Shown here: positions 8,653 to 18,745 of the stretch, piece by piece
Numbering within the stretch: the stretch's first letter is position 1
How the letters are laid out: each line of letters begins with the position of its first letter
Notes under the pieces: model-generated
The model's database searches: none
What the model saw: the letters and a program-made list of their open reading frames with translations, nothing else
Told to the model about the DNA's origin: nothing
Assembly: GCF_018613715.1 (NCBI RefSeq)
Contig: NZ_JAGGPT010000001.1
Coordinates: 485,919-549,918, forward strand
Direction of reading: 5' to 3'
Length of the DNA: 64,000 bases
Origin: Chryseobacterium sp. ISL-6
GTDB lineage: Bacteria; Bacteroidota; Bacteroidia; Flavobacteriales; Weeksellaceae
Position numbers and translations under genes: made by a program

Positions 8653-8680
8653 TATAAAAAAAATAAAATCAAACTTCTCG

Positions 8681-9805
8681 TTATACAATTGTAGATTTTC
8701 CGATCTTAATATTCTCAAAATTATAATAAGATTTCTCAGAAAACTTAATATAATCAGCAATAAAATCCCCTACTTCACTTGTAGAATAAGGCTGCTTGGC
8801 ATTAAGATCAACGGTTACATATTTATTCTCAATAGCATGTTCCACAGATTCCCTTAATTTATTTGCCGCCTGTTCCAATTGCAGATAATCAAGCATCATG
8901 GCTGTACTCAATATCGATGCGATAGGATTGGCAATTCCCTTTCCTTTTGCCTGCGGATATGAACCGTGTATAGGTTCAAACATCGCATTAGAATCACCTA
9001 TAGAAGCTGAAGGCAACAATCCGATGGAACCTCCTATTACACTGGCTTCGTCGGAAATAATATCACCAAACATATTCTCTGTTACGATAACATCAAATTG
9101 TTTCGGATTAAGAATTAACTGCATTGCAGCATTATCAACAAACATAAAATCCAAATGAACCCCAGGATAATCCTGAGCAACCTCTTTACAGATCTTTCTC
9201 CACAATCTTGAGGTATCCAACACGTTAGCTTTATCAATAAGTGTTACTTTGTTTTTCCGCTTTTGTGCCTCCTGAAAAGCCATATGAACAATTGGAATAA
9301 TATCTTCTCTGCTGTATTTGCATACATCATATGCGTAAGCTCCTTTTTCTTCGGTAAATTTCTCCCCAAAATAAATCCCACTTACCAATTCCCTGAAAAT
9401 CTGAATATCTGTCCCTTCAATGATCTCTTTTTTCAAAGGACTTTTCTCAATCAGTGAGGAATATGTTTTTAAAGGCCTGATGTTAGCAAAAAGCCCCAGC
9501 TCCTTACGAAGTTTTAGCAGGCCTTGCTCAGGTCTAACCTTAGCATCAGGGTTATTGTCGAACGAAGGATCTCCGATAGCTCCGAAAAGAACTGCATCTG
9601 AATCTTTACAGAGCTCCAGTGTTTTCTCCGGTAGCGGATCACCAGTCTGATAAATAGCTTCGGCTCCTACCACTCCATATTTGAACTGAAAGTTGCACTG
9701 GAAAACTTCTCCGATTACTTTTAAGATTTTCACACTTTCATTAACCACCTCCGGACCAATCCCGTCTCCGGGAAGAACCGCTATTTTGAAATAATTATTG
9801 CTCAT
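8681..9805 (-). CDS. leuB: 3-isopropylmalate dehydrogenase
   Basis: 374 residues, NAD+-dependent oxidation and decarboxylation of 3-isopropylmalate, third step of leucine synthesis, cytoplasmic dimer. Begins [14 protein letters not shown]. The catalytic/metal region shows [15 protein letters not shown] (Lys) and FVDNAAMQL, then [25 protein letters not shown], and the adenine site [19 protein letters not shown]. Its start overlaps the leuD stop by 11 bases, implying translational coupling. Last gene of the leu operon. Confidence 0.95.
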   Translation of the reverse strand: MSNNYFKIAVLPGDGIGPEVVNESVKILKVIGEVFQCNFQFKYGVVGAEAIYQTGDPLPEKTLELCKDSDAVLFGAIGDPSFDNNPDAKVRPEQGLLKLRKELGLFANIRPLKTYSSLIEKSPLKKEIIEGTDIQIFRELVSGIYFGEKFTEEKGAYAYDVCKYSREDIIPIVHMAFQEAQKRKNKVTLIDKANVLDTSRLWRKICKEVAQDYPGVHLDFMFVDNAAMQLILNPKQFDVIVTENMFGDIISDEASVIGGSIGLLPSASIGDSNAMFEPIHGSYPQAKGKGIANPIASILSTAMMLDYLQLEQAANKLRESVEHAIENKYVTVDLNAKQPYSTSEVGDFIADYIKFSEKSYYNFENIKIGKSTIV

Positions 9806-10394
9806 AAACTTTTTGTGTTTTTAATTCGAATTCTTTTATTGTGTTTTTTTTACTGATTAAAAAATCAATATCATCATATCCATTCAGAAGGCAGATCTTT
9901 TTGTAAGAATCAAGTTCAAAGCATTCAGTTTTATTTTTAAAACTAATCGTTTGCTGCTCCACATCAATAATTACTTCCTCTTCAGGATTCTCTGTAATAT
10001 CTTTTAGAATATCTTTTAAAAAATCCTCTGAAACTTTTACGGGCAATAATCCGTTATTTAAAGCATTTCCTTTAAAAATATCGGCAAAATAACTTGATAC
10101 AATCACCTTGAAACCAAAATCAGTTAAAGACCAGGCTGCATGTTCACGACTGCTTCCACAACCAAAATTATTACCTGCGACTAGAATTTCTCCTTTGTAC
10201 TGAGGTTTATTTAAAATGAAATTAGCATTCGGTTCATTGGTATGAACATCATATCTCCAATCCCTGAACAAATTATCTCCGAATCCTTTTTTGTCTATAC
10301 TTTTCAGAAATCTTGCAGGAATGATCTGATCAGTATCTATATTTTCTACAGGCAATGGAATTGCACTGGATTTTATAATAGTTAGCTTTTGCAT
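9795..10394 (-). CDS. leuD: 3-isopropylmalate dehydratase small subunit
   Basis: 199 residues, the swivel-domain subunit that works with LeuC to isomerise 2- to 3-isopropylmalate. Shows [14 protein letters not shown] near the N-terminus and the conserved [17 protein letters not shown] (about residues 73-89). Overlaps leuB. It is separated from leuC by 141 bases that contain a strong inverted repeat, an unusually wide gap for this pair. Confidence 0.95.
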   Translation of the reverse strand: MQKLTIIKSSAIPLPVENIDTDQIIPARFLKSIDKKGFGDNLFRDWRYDVHTNEPNANFILNKPQYKGEILVAGNNFGCGSSREHAAWSLTDFGFKVIVSSYFADIFKGNALNNGLLPVKVSEDFLKDILKDITENPEEEVIIDVEQQTISFKNKTECFELDSYKKICLLNGYDDIDFLISKKNTIKEFELKTQKVYEQ

Positions 10395-10452
10395 TTGTTT
10401 GGTTTAAAATATTCTAAATGAAAGACAATTCTTTTTATGTACATTTTTAAAA

Positions 10453-10495
10453 GCTGCTTTTGAGAAAATAATTATTCAATTCTTACAAAAGCAGC
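10453..10495 (-). repeat. Inverted repeat between leuC and leuD
   Basis: GCTGCTTTTG (10453-10462) and CAAAAGCAGC (10486-10495) are a perfect 10-bp inverted repeat with a 23-base loop. No T run follows in the leu direction, so it is more likely an mRNA-processing or stability hairpin than a terminator. Confidence 0.6.
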
Positions 10496-10535
10496 AATCT
10501 TTAACATCCTCTATATGTATTTTATGTCTTATTGA

Positions 10536-11921
10536 TTAATTTAAATTTTCAAAGGCAGTAATTTTGCCTTCTATAGCTACTTTAGCAGCCGTTAATGGAC
10601 TTGCCAGAATAGTTCTGGCGCCTTGTCCCTGTCTGCCTTCAAAATTCCTATTTGATGTTGAAACGCAATATTCACCTTCCGGTATCTTATCATCATTCAT
10701 AGCAAGGCAAGCTGAGCATCCCGGCTGCCTGATCTGAAATCCGGCTTCACTGAAAATCTTATCGAGTCCTTCCTCATAAATCTGTTTTACAACAAGCTGA
10801 GATCCTGGAACAATTAAAGCATTAACATGTTCAGATTTACTTTTCCCTTTAATATATTCGGCTGCTGAACGGAAATCTTCGATTCTAGCATTTGTACAAC
10901 TTCCAATGAATACGTAATTCACTTCAATATCAGATGGAGATTGCCCAGCCTTTAATCCCATATACTGTAATGCTTTTTCTTCTGATTCATTTTGTGGTAC
11001 AGGAATTACATCATACAATGAAATTCCCATTCCCGGATTGGTTCCATAGGTGATCATAGGTCTTATTTCTGAAGCATCAAATGTAAATTCGGCATCAAAA
11101 ACAGCATCTTCCTCCGTTCTAAGGCTTTTCCAATAGGTAAGTTTTTCTTCCCATTCTTCCCCTTTTGGTGCAAAGGGTTTTCCTTTTACATATTCAAATG
11201 TGATCTCATCCGGTGCTATCATTCCTCCTCTGGCTCCCATTTCAATACTCATATTACAGACTGTCATTCTTCCTTCCATCGACATTTCTTCAAAAACAGA
11301 TCCTGCATATTCACAAAAATATCCTGTCCCGCCATTGGTTCCTACTTTAGAAATGATATAGAGAATAACATCTTTTGGCTGAACATGATCCTGAAGCTTT
11401 CCATTTACCGCTATTCTCATTGATTTCGGTTTGTTAAGCAACAGACACTGACTGGCAAAAACCTGCGCTACCTGACTTGTTCCGATCCCAAAAGCGATTG
11501 CTCCGAAAGCACCATGTGTAGAGGTGTGACTATCTCCGCAAACAATACTCATTCCTGGTTGGGTAATTCCTAATTCCGGAGCAATGATATGTACAATCCC
11601 CTGATAATGATGTCCAAGCCCATACAATTCAATATTGTTTTTCTTACAGTTTTCTGTCAGCTGTTCCACTTGATTCCTTGATGATTCATCACGGATCGGT
11701 AACTCCTGGCTGAGTGTAGGAACATTATGGTCCGCTGTAGCCACAATCTGTTCCGGTCTGAAGACTTCGAGGTTTCTGGATTCAAGCTCTGCAAAAGCCT
11801 GTGGGCTTGTTACTTCATGAATCAGATGTTTATCGATATATATAATCTGTGGTCCATCCGGAACGGTTTCTACAACGTGAGCGTCCCAGACCTTATCAAA
11901 AAGCGTTTTATTATTGTTCAT
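10536..11921 (-). CDS. leuC: 3-isopropylmalate dehydratase large subunit
   Basis: 461 residues, the [4Fe-4S] aconitase-family catalytic subunit. Cluster ligands appear as [12 protein letters not shown] (first Cys) and [10 protein letters not shown] (Cys pair). Other landmarks are [22 protein letters not shown] and [11 protein letters not shown], typical of LeuC. Second gene of the operon, 38 bases after leuA. Confidence 0.95.
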   Translation of the reverse strand: MNNNKTLFDKVWDAHVVETVPDGPQIIYIDKHLIHEVTSPQAFAELESRNLEVFRPEQIVATADHNVPTLSQELPIRDESSRNQVEQLTENCKKNNIELYGLGHHYQGIVHIIAPELGITQPGMSIVCGDSHTSTHGAFGAIAFGIGTSQVAQVFASQCLLLNKPKSMRIAVNGKLQDHVQPKDVILYIISKVGTNGGTGYFCEYAGSVFEEMSMEGRMTVCNMSIEMGARGGMIAPDEITFEYVKGKPFAPKGEEWEEKLTYWKSLRTEEDAVFDAEFTFDASEIRPMITYGTNPGMGISLYDVIPVPQNESEEKALQYMGLKAGQSPSDIEVNYVFIGSCTNARIEDFRSAAEYIKGKSKSEHVNALIVPGSQLVVKQIYEEGLDKIFSEAGFQIRQPGCSACLAMNDDKIPEGEYCVSTSNRNFEGRQGQGARTILASPLTAAKVAIEGKITAFENLN

Positions 11922-11959
11922 TTTTAGTTTGATTTGATTAGAAAAGAAATAGAGATCTT

Positions 11960-13123
11960 TTAACTGATTTTTCTGGTCAATGCTGTCATCATCAGATTAA
12001 GATCTTCGTTATCTATTTCTTTTTTCATATCTGCTACTTTTAAAAATTCTTTGTATAAAAAGTCGAGTTCATTTTTAGTAACATCAAACCCGATATGTTT
12101 AAAACGATAAGCTAAAGCCGATCTACCACTTCTGGCAGTAAGAATAATGGAAGACTCACTTACCCCCACATCCTCAGGATTCATAATCTCATAAGTTTCT
12201 CTATTTTTGATGACCCCGTCCTGATGGATACCAGAACTGTGGGCGAAAGCATTAGCTCCAATGATTGCTTTATTCGGCTGAACAGGCATTCCCATAAGAT
12301 CTGAAACTAAAAAGCTCATCTCATTAAGCATTTTAGAATTGACATCGGTATGCAGGTTTAGATTCTTGTGTTGCTTCAGAATCATGACGACTTCTTCCAA
12401 TGCTGTATTTCCGGCTCTTTCTCCCAAACCGTTGATCGTACATTCGATTTGTCTTGCTCCATTGATCACTCCGGCAATAGAATTTGCAGTTGCCAGTCCT
12501 AGATCATTATGACAATGACATGATAAAACGGCTTTGTCTATTCCACTTACATTTTCTTTTAAATACTTAATTTTTTGTCCATATTCTTCGGGTAAGCAAT
12601 ATCCTGTTGTATCAGGAATATTTAAAACTGTTGCTCCAGCCTTAATAACAGCTTCGCAAACTCTTGCTAAAAATTCATTGTCTGTTCTTCCGGCATCTTC
12701 AGCATAAAACTCGACATCTTCTACAAAACTTTTAGCATACTTTACAGCATCTACCGCCCTTTCTAGAATATCCTCTCTTGTAGAATTGAACTTATATCTT
12801 ATATGAGAATCTGAGGTTCCAATACCGGTATGGATTCGCGGTCTTTTAGCATGCTGTAATGCTTCAGCAGCAATTTCTATATCTTTTTTATTGGCTCTGG
12901 TCAATCCGCATACTTTTGCATTTCTAACCAGTTTTGAAATTTCAGAAACAGAATGAAAATCTCCCGGACTTGATACCGGAAATCCGGCTTCAATTACGTC
13001 AATCCCTAGTTTATCAAGCCTTTCGGCTATAATTAATTTTTGTTCTGTATTCAGCTTACATCCCGGAACCTGTTCCCCATCACGCAATGTGGTATCAAAA
13101 ATTTCAATCTTTTCGGAATTCAT
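11960..13123 (-). CDS. leuA: 2-isopropylmalate synthase (short form without regulatory domain)
   Basis: Condenses acetyl-CoA with 2-oxoisovalerate, the first committed leucine step. Motifs: [13 protein letters not shown] at the N-terminus, metal site CHCHNDLG (about residue 200), [14 protein letters not shown] and HSSGIHQDG. At 387 residues it lacks the roughly 120-residue C-terminal LeuA allosteric domain found in forms such as the E. coli enzyme, so feedback control by leucine is not expected through that domain. A homocitrate- or citramalate-synthase role is possible from length alone, but the leuCDB context fixes the call. First gene of the operon. Confidence 0.9.
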   Translation of the reverse strand: MNSEKIEIFDTTLRDGEQVPGCKLNTEQKLIIAERLDKLGIDVIEAGFPVSSPGDFHSVSEISKLVRNAKVCGLTRANKKDIEIAAEALQHAKRPRIHTGIGTSDSHIRYKFNSTREDILERAVDAVKYAKSFVEDVEFYAEDAGRTDNEFLARVCEAVIKAGATVLNIPDTTGYCLPEEYGQKIKYLKENVSGIDKAVLSCHCHNDLGLATANSIAGVINGARQIECTINGLGERAGNTALEEVVMILKQHKNLNLHTDVNSKMLNEMSFLVSDLMGMPVQPNKAIIGANAFAHSSGIHQDGVIKNRETYEIMNPEDVGVSESSIILTARSGRSALAYRFKHIGFDVTKNELDFLYKEFLKVADMKKEIDNEDLNLMMTALTRKIS

Positions 13124-13150
13124 AATGAAGTTTTTTACTTAATTTTGATT

Positions 13151-13158
13151 CAAAACTA
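13151..13158 (-). promoter_or_regulatory. -7 element of the leu operon promoter
   Basis: On the minus strand TAGTTTTG matches TAnnTTTG, 27 bases before the leuA ATG. A TTG lies 24 bases further upstream, slightly far for a -33 box. No leader terminator lies between it and leuA. Confidence 0.5.
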
Positions 13159-13270
13159 AGGCTTGCATATTTTTTATATTTTCAATTTTAATGAAAATTA
13201 CAATATTCAAATAATGAAAAACTAAATGTAATAATATGATATCCAAACATTTAAATTAGCAAATTTTACA

Positions 13271-14815
13271 ATGGCAGAATTGCAGAAAGACTTCTTATTT
13301 GTACTTATTAAATCATTAACAACTTCCGAAAAGCGACAGTTCAAGCTTTATGTTAACCGTTTAGGAATTAACGTGGATGCTAAATTCCTTTTGCTTTTTT
13401 CAGAACTGGACAAGATGAGTGAGTACAATGAGTCTGTTATAATAGAGAAAAAAATTTCAACGAAGCAACAGCTTTCTAATCTTAAAGCGCACCTCTATAA
13501 ACAGATTTTGGTAAGCCTCCGTATGAACCCCAGTCACCAAAACTATAGGATTCAGCTCCGCGAACAGCTGGATTTCGCTAATATACTTTATCAGAAAGGA
13601 CTCTATAAGCAGGCTCTGAAAATATTAGATAAAACAAAGCAGTCGGCATTAGAATTAGACGAAAAGAGTATTGCATCAGAAATCATAGATCTTGAAAAAG
13701 TAATCGAATCCCAATTCATTACGCGAAGTATAAATGGTAGAGCCGAAGAATTGATAAAAGAATCAAAAGCGATCAGTAAACAAAATCAGTATACTACAGA
13801 ACTTTCCAATCTTTCATTGAAATTATATAGTGAGATGTTAACACATGGCTATGTAAAAAATGATGCAGACCGACATGAAGTATTAGAAATCTTTAATGCA
13901 CAGATAAAAAATATAAAACCTTCTAAGCTTAATTTCACAGAAAAGCTATGGTATTACAAAGCTCATGTCTGGAAAAACCAACTGTTACAGGATTATAAAT
14001 ATACATTGAAATATGCCTATCAATGGGTAGAATTGTTCCATCAGAAACCTGAAATGATCTTCAGCCATCCGGTTTGGTATATTAAAGGGAATACCTATTT
14101 ACTAAAGATCCTTTTCCTATATGGTAATATTGATATTTTAGAGAAACAGTTTGAAATTTTTAATAAAACAGTTTATTCACCAAGCTTTGCTCAAAATGAA
14201 AACTTACAGGCACTTACCTTTCTTACCTATTCTAATACTTTAATGAATATCCATTTTGTAAAAGGCGAATTTTTTAGCGGAACAAAACTTATCCCTGAAA
14301 TTGAAATGAAGATGGATAAGCTTAGGGATAAGATCGATGAGCACCATTTCATGATTTTATATCTCAAGATGGCAGCTATGCTTTTCGGAAGTAAGAAATA
14401 TAATGAATCCATGCGTTACTCTATGAAGATCATTGAATCTAAAGGGAATGTGCAGGAAGATCTTTTGTTTCATACCAGAATTTTGATCTTAATGTCAAAA
14501 CACGAATCGGGAAATGATGAAGATTATGATGAGTTTATAAAAGCGACTCTCAAGTTTGCCTTAAAAATGAAAAAGCCTGAAGAGTTTCACTTTGAAAGTA
14601 TCAATTTTTTCAAAAATCTGAATAATTTAGTTCCGGATGACAGGCAAAAAGCTTTCGAAGCATTTGATCAAAAACTTGAAGAATATTCAACCAATGAGTA
14701 TTATAGAAGATCTTTATTTTATATTGATATCCATGGTTGGATAAAATCCAAAGTTCAGCATGTAGATGTTATTGAAATTATAAAACAAAAGGTCCGGTAT
14801 AAAAGAAAAAAATAA
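13271..14815 (+). CDS. Hypothetical helical (TPR-like) protein
   Basis: 514 residues, no signal peptide or membrane helix, almost entirely predicted helix by composition, with repeated Lys/Glu/Leu helices resembling degenerate tetratricopeptide repeats (for example FANILYQKGLYKQALKILDKTKQ at about residues 98-120). I do not recognise a named family. Divergent from leuA with 147 bases between the starts. Monocistronic, closed by a strong terminator shared with the gene opposite. Confidence 0.75.
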   Translation: MAELQKDFLFVLIKSLTTSEKRQFKLYVNRLGINVDAKFLLLFSELDKMSEYNESVIIEKKISTKQQLSNLKAHLYKQILVSLRMNPSHQNYRIQLREQLDFANILYQKGLYKQALKILDKTKQSALELDEKSIASEIIDLEKVIESQFITRSINGRAEELIKESKAISKQNQYTTELSNLSLKLYSEMLTHGYVKNDADRHEVLEIFNAQIKNIKPSKLNFTEKLWYYKAHVWKNQLLQDYKYTLKYAYQWVELFHQKPEMIFSHPVWYIKGNTYLLKILFLYGNIDILEKQFEIFNKTVYSPSFAQNENLQALTFLTYSNTLMNIHFVKGEFFSGTKLIPEIEMKMDKLRDKIDEHHFMILYLKMAAMLFGSKKYNESMRYSMKIIESKGNVQEDLLFHTRILILMSKHESGNDEDYDEFIKATLKFALKMKKPEEFHFESINFFKNLNNLVPDDRQKAFEAFDQKLEEYSTNEYYRRSLFYIDIHGWIKSKVQHVDVIEIIKQKVRYKRKK

Positions 14816-14820
14816 ATATA

Positions 14821-14852
14821 AAAGGTGGCTGAGGCTCTCGAAGCCACCTTTT
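14821..14852 (+). terminator. Bidirectional terminator
   Basis: AAAGGTGGCT (14821-14830) pairs with AGCCACCTTT (14842-14851), between two convergent genes; A and T runs flank it on both sides. Confidence 0.88.
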
Positions 14853-14868
14853 AATACCCCCAAATTAT

Positions 14869-15837
14869 CTATAATCTTTTTATAAATTCCAGTGCATTTT
14901 TATGACTGATTTTCTCCATAAGCCCTGGAGAAAAGTCTTCAGATAACTTTTTATTGATCGAATTATAAGTTGTAGCATCTTGAAATTCGTCAAAGAAAAA
15001 GGGATATCTTGACTTATCCGGATGCTCTTTATCGAAGAAAAAATCACCTCCGTATGCAATACAATCTTCAGCGCCTAGGGACAGTGCATATTGAATATGT
15101 TCATAAAGTCTTTCAGGATGATGATGGTCAATATAATCTTTAATAAAATTAAGCCCGATCAAACCCTTTCTTTTGATCACTTCATTCACTAATTCATCGG
15201 GAAGATTTCTATTATTTTTATATACACTTCTATAGTTAGAATGGCTTGCCAGAATAGAAATTTTATAATTTTTCTGATCCGTATAATTAAGAATATCATA
15301 GGCTAACTGATCACTTGTATGGGCTAAATCAATAGCAATCTTTTTATCTGCTATATAATCGATCAATATTTTACCATCTTCTTTTAGTCCGGCTTCGGAA
15401 TTATTTCCACCTCCAAAACGGTTTTCAGAATGATGAGTAATTCCTATATATAAAACCTTCTGAGTATTGTTAATAATAGTTTCCAAATTTTTAAAACCTT
15501 CCTCCAAACTAGAATCTTCTTCACAAAATGATGATGCATTTTCAATAGAAGCAAGAACTCCTACCCGATTCGAATTTTCACTATTGCTGTAATTCTGAGT
15601 GTTGAATAGAAAGAAATCATCCGTATTCAGTAAATCAGCAAACACTTCACTTTGCCTGATCCCTTCTGTTATACTGTTCTTTCCTGTAGCAGAATAAATT
15701 GCCATTACCTGTAGCTTTACATTCCCTTCTTTTAAATAGGGTAATGAACAGCCTAACTGTTTGTCATGGATATCAGATTTTGGATCTAATAAATAATAAA
15801 GTAAATCGCAGTGTAGATCTATATTGAATGTGCTCAT
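14869..15837 (-). CDS. Membrane dipeptidase-like (M19 family) metallopeptidase
   Basis: 322 residues, renal-dipeptidase family TIM barrel. Binuclear zinc site markers: NIDLHCDLLYY at the N-terminus (His-x-Asp), a central Glu in LASIENASSF, YIGITHHSENRFGGG, IAIDLAHTSDQ and ASHSNYRSVYKNNRNL with the family's His and Arg. YGGDFFFD near the C-terminus is the substrate-side Asp. No signal peptide, so it is probably cytoplasmic despite the family's name. Cleaves dipeptides; the exact substrate is unknown. Confidence 0.85.
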   Translation of the reverse strand: MSTFNIDLHCDLLYYLLDPKSDIHDKQLGCSLPYLKEGNVKLQVMAIYSATGKNSITEGIRQSEVFADLLNTDDFFLFNTQNYSNSENSNRVGVLASIENASSFCEEDSSLEEGFKNLETIINNTQKVLYIGITHHSENRFGGGNNSEAGLKEDGKILIDYIADKKIAIDLAHTSDQLAYDILNYTDQKNYKISILASHSNYRSVYKNNRNLPDELVNEVIKRKGLIGLNFIKDYIDHHHPERLYEHIQYALSLGAEDCIAYGGDFFFDKEHPDKSRYPFFFDEFQDATTYNSINKKLSEDFSPGLMEKISHKNALEFIKRL

Positions 15838-15998
15838 GAGTAAAATCTCTATGTTTTTTTATAAATATATTTAAAAATTTTAATGTCTTTTTTTGAAAAA
15901 AAGAGATCATGAAAAATAAAACGACAAAAATCAGTAAATGTTTTTCATATTTCTTCATTCAAATATACGTTAATATACTATTTTAAATAAAAAATGCG

Positions 15999-16006
15999 TA
16001 TTTTTG
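15999..16006 (+). promoter_or_regulatory. -7 element of the thrS-infC promoter
   Basis: TATTTTTG, 24 bases before the thrS ATG. No clear -33 TTG at standard spacing. Confidence 0.5.
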
Positions 16007-16030
16007 CATCTTAAAATTTCATAGTAAACA

Positions 16031-17950
16031 ATGATAAAAATTACACTTCCAGACAATAGTGTCAAAGAATTCGACGGAGAAGTTACTTCTCTAGATGTGG
16101 CAAAATCTATAAGCGAGGGATTGGCTAGAAATACCATTTCCGCAATTGTTAACGGCAAACAAGTAGAGATTACCACACCTATAACGACGGATTCTACGGT
16201 ACAGCTATTGACATGGAATGATGATCTTGGAAAGAAAGCTTTTTGGCATTCTTCTGCCCACCTTTTGGCGCAGGCAATCCTGGAATTTTATCCAAATGCT
16301 AAGTTGACTATCGGACCTGCTATTGAAAGCGGTTTTTATTATGATGTAGATTTCGGTGACGAAAGTTTATCTGAAAAGGATTTTGAGAAAATTGAAAAGA
16401 AAGTATTGGAAAATGCTAAAAAAGGTTCTACCTTCTCATTATATCCTGTTTCTAAAGAAGAAGCATTAAAAACATATGCAGACAATCCGTATAAAGTAGA
16501 ATTGATCTCTAATCTTAATGATGGGGAAATTACTTTTGTAACCCATGATAATTTCACAGACTTATGTCGTGGCGGCCATATTCCAAATACAGGAATTGTA
16601 AAAGCTGTAAAAATATTAAATGCAGCCGGAGCTTACTGGAGAGGAAATGAGAAAAACCCTCAGTTGACAAGAGTATATGGTATTTCTTTCCCTAAACAGA
16701 AGGAACTTACTGAGTATCTTGAAAAATTAGAGGAAGCAAAAAGAAGAGACCACAGAAAGCTAGGAAAAGAATTAGGAATTTTTGCATTCTCTGAAAAAGT
16801 AGGTGCCGGACTTCCGTTATGGCTTCCAAAAGGGACTGCTTTAAGAAGAAAATTAGAAAACTTCCTTAGTGATGCTCAGAAAAAAGGCGGTTATGAGTTT
16901 GTAATGTCTCCACATATTGGTTCAAAAGAACTTTATGTAACTTCAGGACATTGGGATAAATATGGAGCAGATAGCTTTCAGCCTATTAAAACGCCTAATG
17001 AAGGAGAAGAGTTTTTACTAAAACCAATGAACTGTCCTCACCACTGTGAAATCTATAAAACTTCACAATGGAGCTATAGAGATCTTCCAAAAAGATATGC
17101 AGAATTCGGAACAGTTTACCGATATGAGCAAAGTGGAGAGCTTCACGGTTTAACAAGAGTTCGTGGATTTACTCAGGATGATGCCCATTTATTCTGTACT
17201 CCGGATCAGCTTTCAGAAGAATTCGAAAAAGTAATAGATTTAACACTCTATGTTTTTAAATCTTTAGGATTTGAGGATTTTGTAACTCAGGTTTCTTTAA
17301 GAGATCCTGAAAACAAAGAAAAATATATCGGTTCTGATGAGAATTGGGAGAAAGCAGAAAATGCGATTATCAATGCGGCACAGAAAAAAGGATTAAAGAC
17401 AGTTATCGAATATGGTGAAGCGGCATTTTATGGCCCTAAACTGGATTTCATGGTGAAAGATGCCTTAGGAAGAAAATGGCAGCTGGGAACAATCCAGGTA
17501 GATTATAATCTTCCGGAAAGATTTGATCTTCATTATATAGGAAACGATAATGAAAAGCATAGACCGGTAATGATTCACAGAGCACCATTTGGTTCTATGG
17601 AACGTTTTATAGCCATATTATTAGAAAATACTGCAGGTGATTTTCCATTATGGTTAAGCCCTGATCAGTTTATAATTCTACCGATAAGTGAAAAATATGT
17701 AGATTATTCAAAAAAAGTTTCACAATTTTTGGAAAATCACGATATTAGCGGTCTGATTGATGACAGAAATGAGAAGACAGGAAGAAAGATCCGTGATGCG
17801 GAAATGAAAAAAATCCCTTTCATGCTGGTTGTCGGTGAGAATGAAGAAAACGACGGTACAATTTCTGTAAGAAGACGTGGAGAAGGAGATCTCGGCGTAA
17901 TGAAGATGGAAGATTTCGTCAATTATTTTAAAAAAGAAGCAGCAATATAA
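16031..17950 (+). CDS. thrS: Threonine--tRNA ligase
   Basis: 639-residue class II aminoacyl-tRNA synthetase. Domains in order: TGS (about 1-62, beginning [13 protein letters not shown]), the editing domain with [10 protein letters not shown] (about 76-85) and [12 protein letters not shown] (zinc/editing Cys-His), the catalytic core with [40 protein letters not shown] and [17 protein letters not shown], then the C-terminal anticodon-binding domain ending in [12 protein letters not shown]. All zinc ligands (Cys in MNCPHH, His in DDAH, His in IHRA) are visible. infC follows, as in many bacteria. Confidence 0.97.
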   Translation: MIKITLPDNSVKEFDGEVTSLDVAKSISEGLARNTISAIVNGKQVEITTPITTDSTVQLLTWNDDLGKKAFWHSSAHLLAQAILEFYPNAKLTIGPAIESGFYYDVDFGDESLSEKDFEKIEKKVLENAKKGSTFSLYPVSKEEALKTYADNPYKVELISNLNDGEITFVTHDNFTDLCRGGHIPNTGIVKAVKILNAAGAYWRGNEKNPQLTRVYGISFPKQKELTEYLEKLEEAKRRDHRKLGKELGIFAFSEKVGAGLPLWLPKGTALRRKLENFLSDAQKKGGYEFVMSPHIGSKELYVTSGHWDKYGADSFQPIKTPNEGEEFLLKPMNCPHHCEIYKTSQWSYRDLPKRYAEFGTVYRYEQSGELHGLTRVRGFTQDDAHLFCTPDQLSEEFEKVIDLTLYVFKSLGFEDFVTQVSLRDPENKEKYIGSDENWEKAENAIINAAQKKGLKTVIEYGEAAFYGPKLDFMVKDALGRKWQLGTIQVDYNLPERFDLHYIGNDNEKHRPVMIHRAPFGSMERFIAILLENTAGDFPLWLSPDQFIILPISEKYVDYSKKVSQFLENHDISGLIDDRNEKTGRKIRDAEMKKIPFMLVVGENEENDGTISVRRRGEGDLGVMKMEDFVNYFKKEAAI

Positions 17951-17992
17951 GAAAGCTGTTAAATAGAAAGTTAACCAATAAAATTTAAAACA

Positions 17993-18553
17993 ATAGCACA
18001 AAGATTTAACAACAGAGGCCCAATGCGTCGTCCAGTACAGGAGGATTTGCATCAAATTAATGGTAAAATCAGAGCCCGTGAGGTTCGTTTGGTAGGTGAC
18101 AATGTTGAACCCGGAGTTTACCCATTAGATAAGGCTTTGCAGATAGCCAAGGAACAAGAATTAGACTTGGTTGTGATTTCCGACAAAGCGGAACCTTTTA
18201 TTGCAAGAATATTAGACTATAAAAAGTTTTTATACGAGCAAAAGAAAAAACAAAAGGAACTTAAAGCGAAGCAAATAAAAGTAGTTGTAAAAGAGATCCG
18301 TTTTGGACCTCAGACTGACGACCACGATTATGAATTTAAGAAGAAGCACGCTGAAAAATTCCTGGAAGAAGGTTCAAAACTTAAAACCTACGTATTTTTT
18401 AAAGGACGTTCAATTATCTTTAAAGATCAGGGAGAGATCCTACTTTTAAAACTTGCGCAAGAACTTGAGCATGTAGGTAAGGTAGATCAATTACCTAAAT
18501 TAGAAGGTAAAAGAATGATTATGATGATGAGTCCTAAAAAACCAGCAAAATAA
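17993..18553 (+). CDS. infC: Translation initiation factor IF-3, probable ATA start
   Basis: Binds the 30S subunit and proofreads start-codon selection. The N-domain ([24 protein letters not shown], then [25 protein letters not shown]) and C-domain ([45 protein letters not shown]) are both complete. The first in-frame ATG is at 18023, but it sits in a poor context (cagaggccc). Thirty bases upstream, ATA at 17993 follows aaatttaaaaca, the A-rich entry signal seen before other genes here, and adds AQRFNNRGP. infC commonly uses rare start codons for self-control, so ATA is preferred, giving 186 residues; ATG gives 176. Closed by a terminator, which separates it from rpmI. Confidence 0.9.
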   Translation: MAQRFNNRGPMRRPVQEDLHQINGKIRAREVRLVGDNVEPGVYPLDKALQIAKEQELDLVVISDKAEPFIARILDYKKFLYEQKKKQKELKAKQIKVVVKEIRFGPQTDDHDYEFKKKHAEKFLEEGSKLKTYVFFKGRSIIFKDQGEILLLKLAQELEHVGKVDQLPKLEGKRMIMMMSPKKPAK

Positions 18554-18588
18554 TTTAATTAAATCTTGTATTTAATTCGCCAATATAA

Positions 18589-18618
18589 AACCTCAAATTT
18601 CTTTGAGGTTTTTTATTT
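18589..18618 (+). terminator. Terminator after infC
   Basis: AACCTCAAA (18589-18597) pairs with TTTGAGGTT (18602-18610), followed by a T run. Confidence 0.9.
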
Positions 18619-18672
18619 TATCAGATTTTGACGAAAATATCCTATGTTAAGGTTTACAATTGAGAATAGATT

Positions 18673-18680
18673 TAACTTTG
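18673..18680 (+). promoter_or_regulatory. -7 element before the alpha/beta hydrolase
   Basis: TAACTTTG matches TAnnTTTG, 65 bases before the ATG. No TTG at the standard distance. Confidence 0.45.
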
Positions 18681-18745
18681 TTTTAGAAATAATAGATAAA
18701 TAATCTACAAGGCAATAATAATTATTAATCATAAAATATAAAACA

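Noticed and set aside
13132-13177. Nine-codon minus-strand ORF before leuA reading M-Q-A-L-V-L-N-Q-N, with two Leu codons
   Set aside because: It overlaps the TAGTTTTG -7 element of the leu promoter, so it would not be transcribed in full, and no terminator lies between it and leuA. Not a leucine attenuator.
16031-17950. T-box or threonine leader before thrS
   Set aside because: The promoter element ends 24 bases before the ATG, leaving no room for a leader structure.
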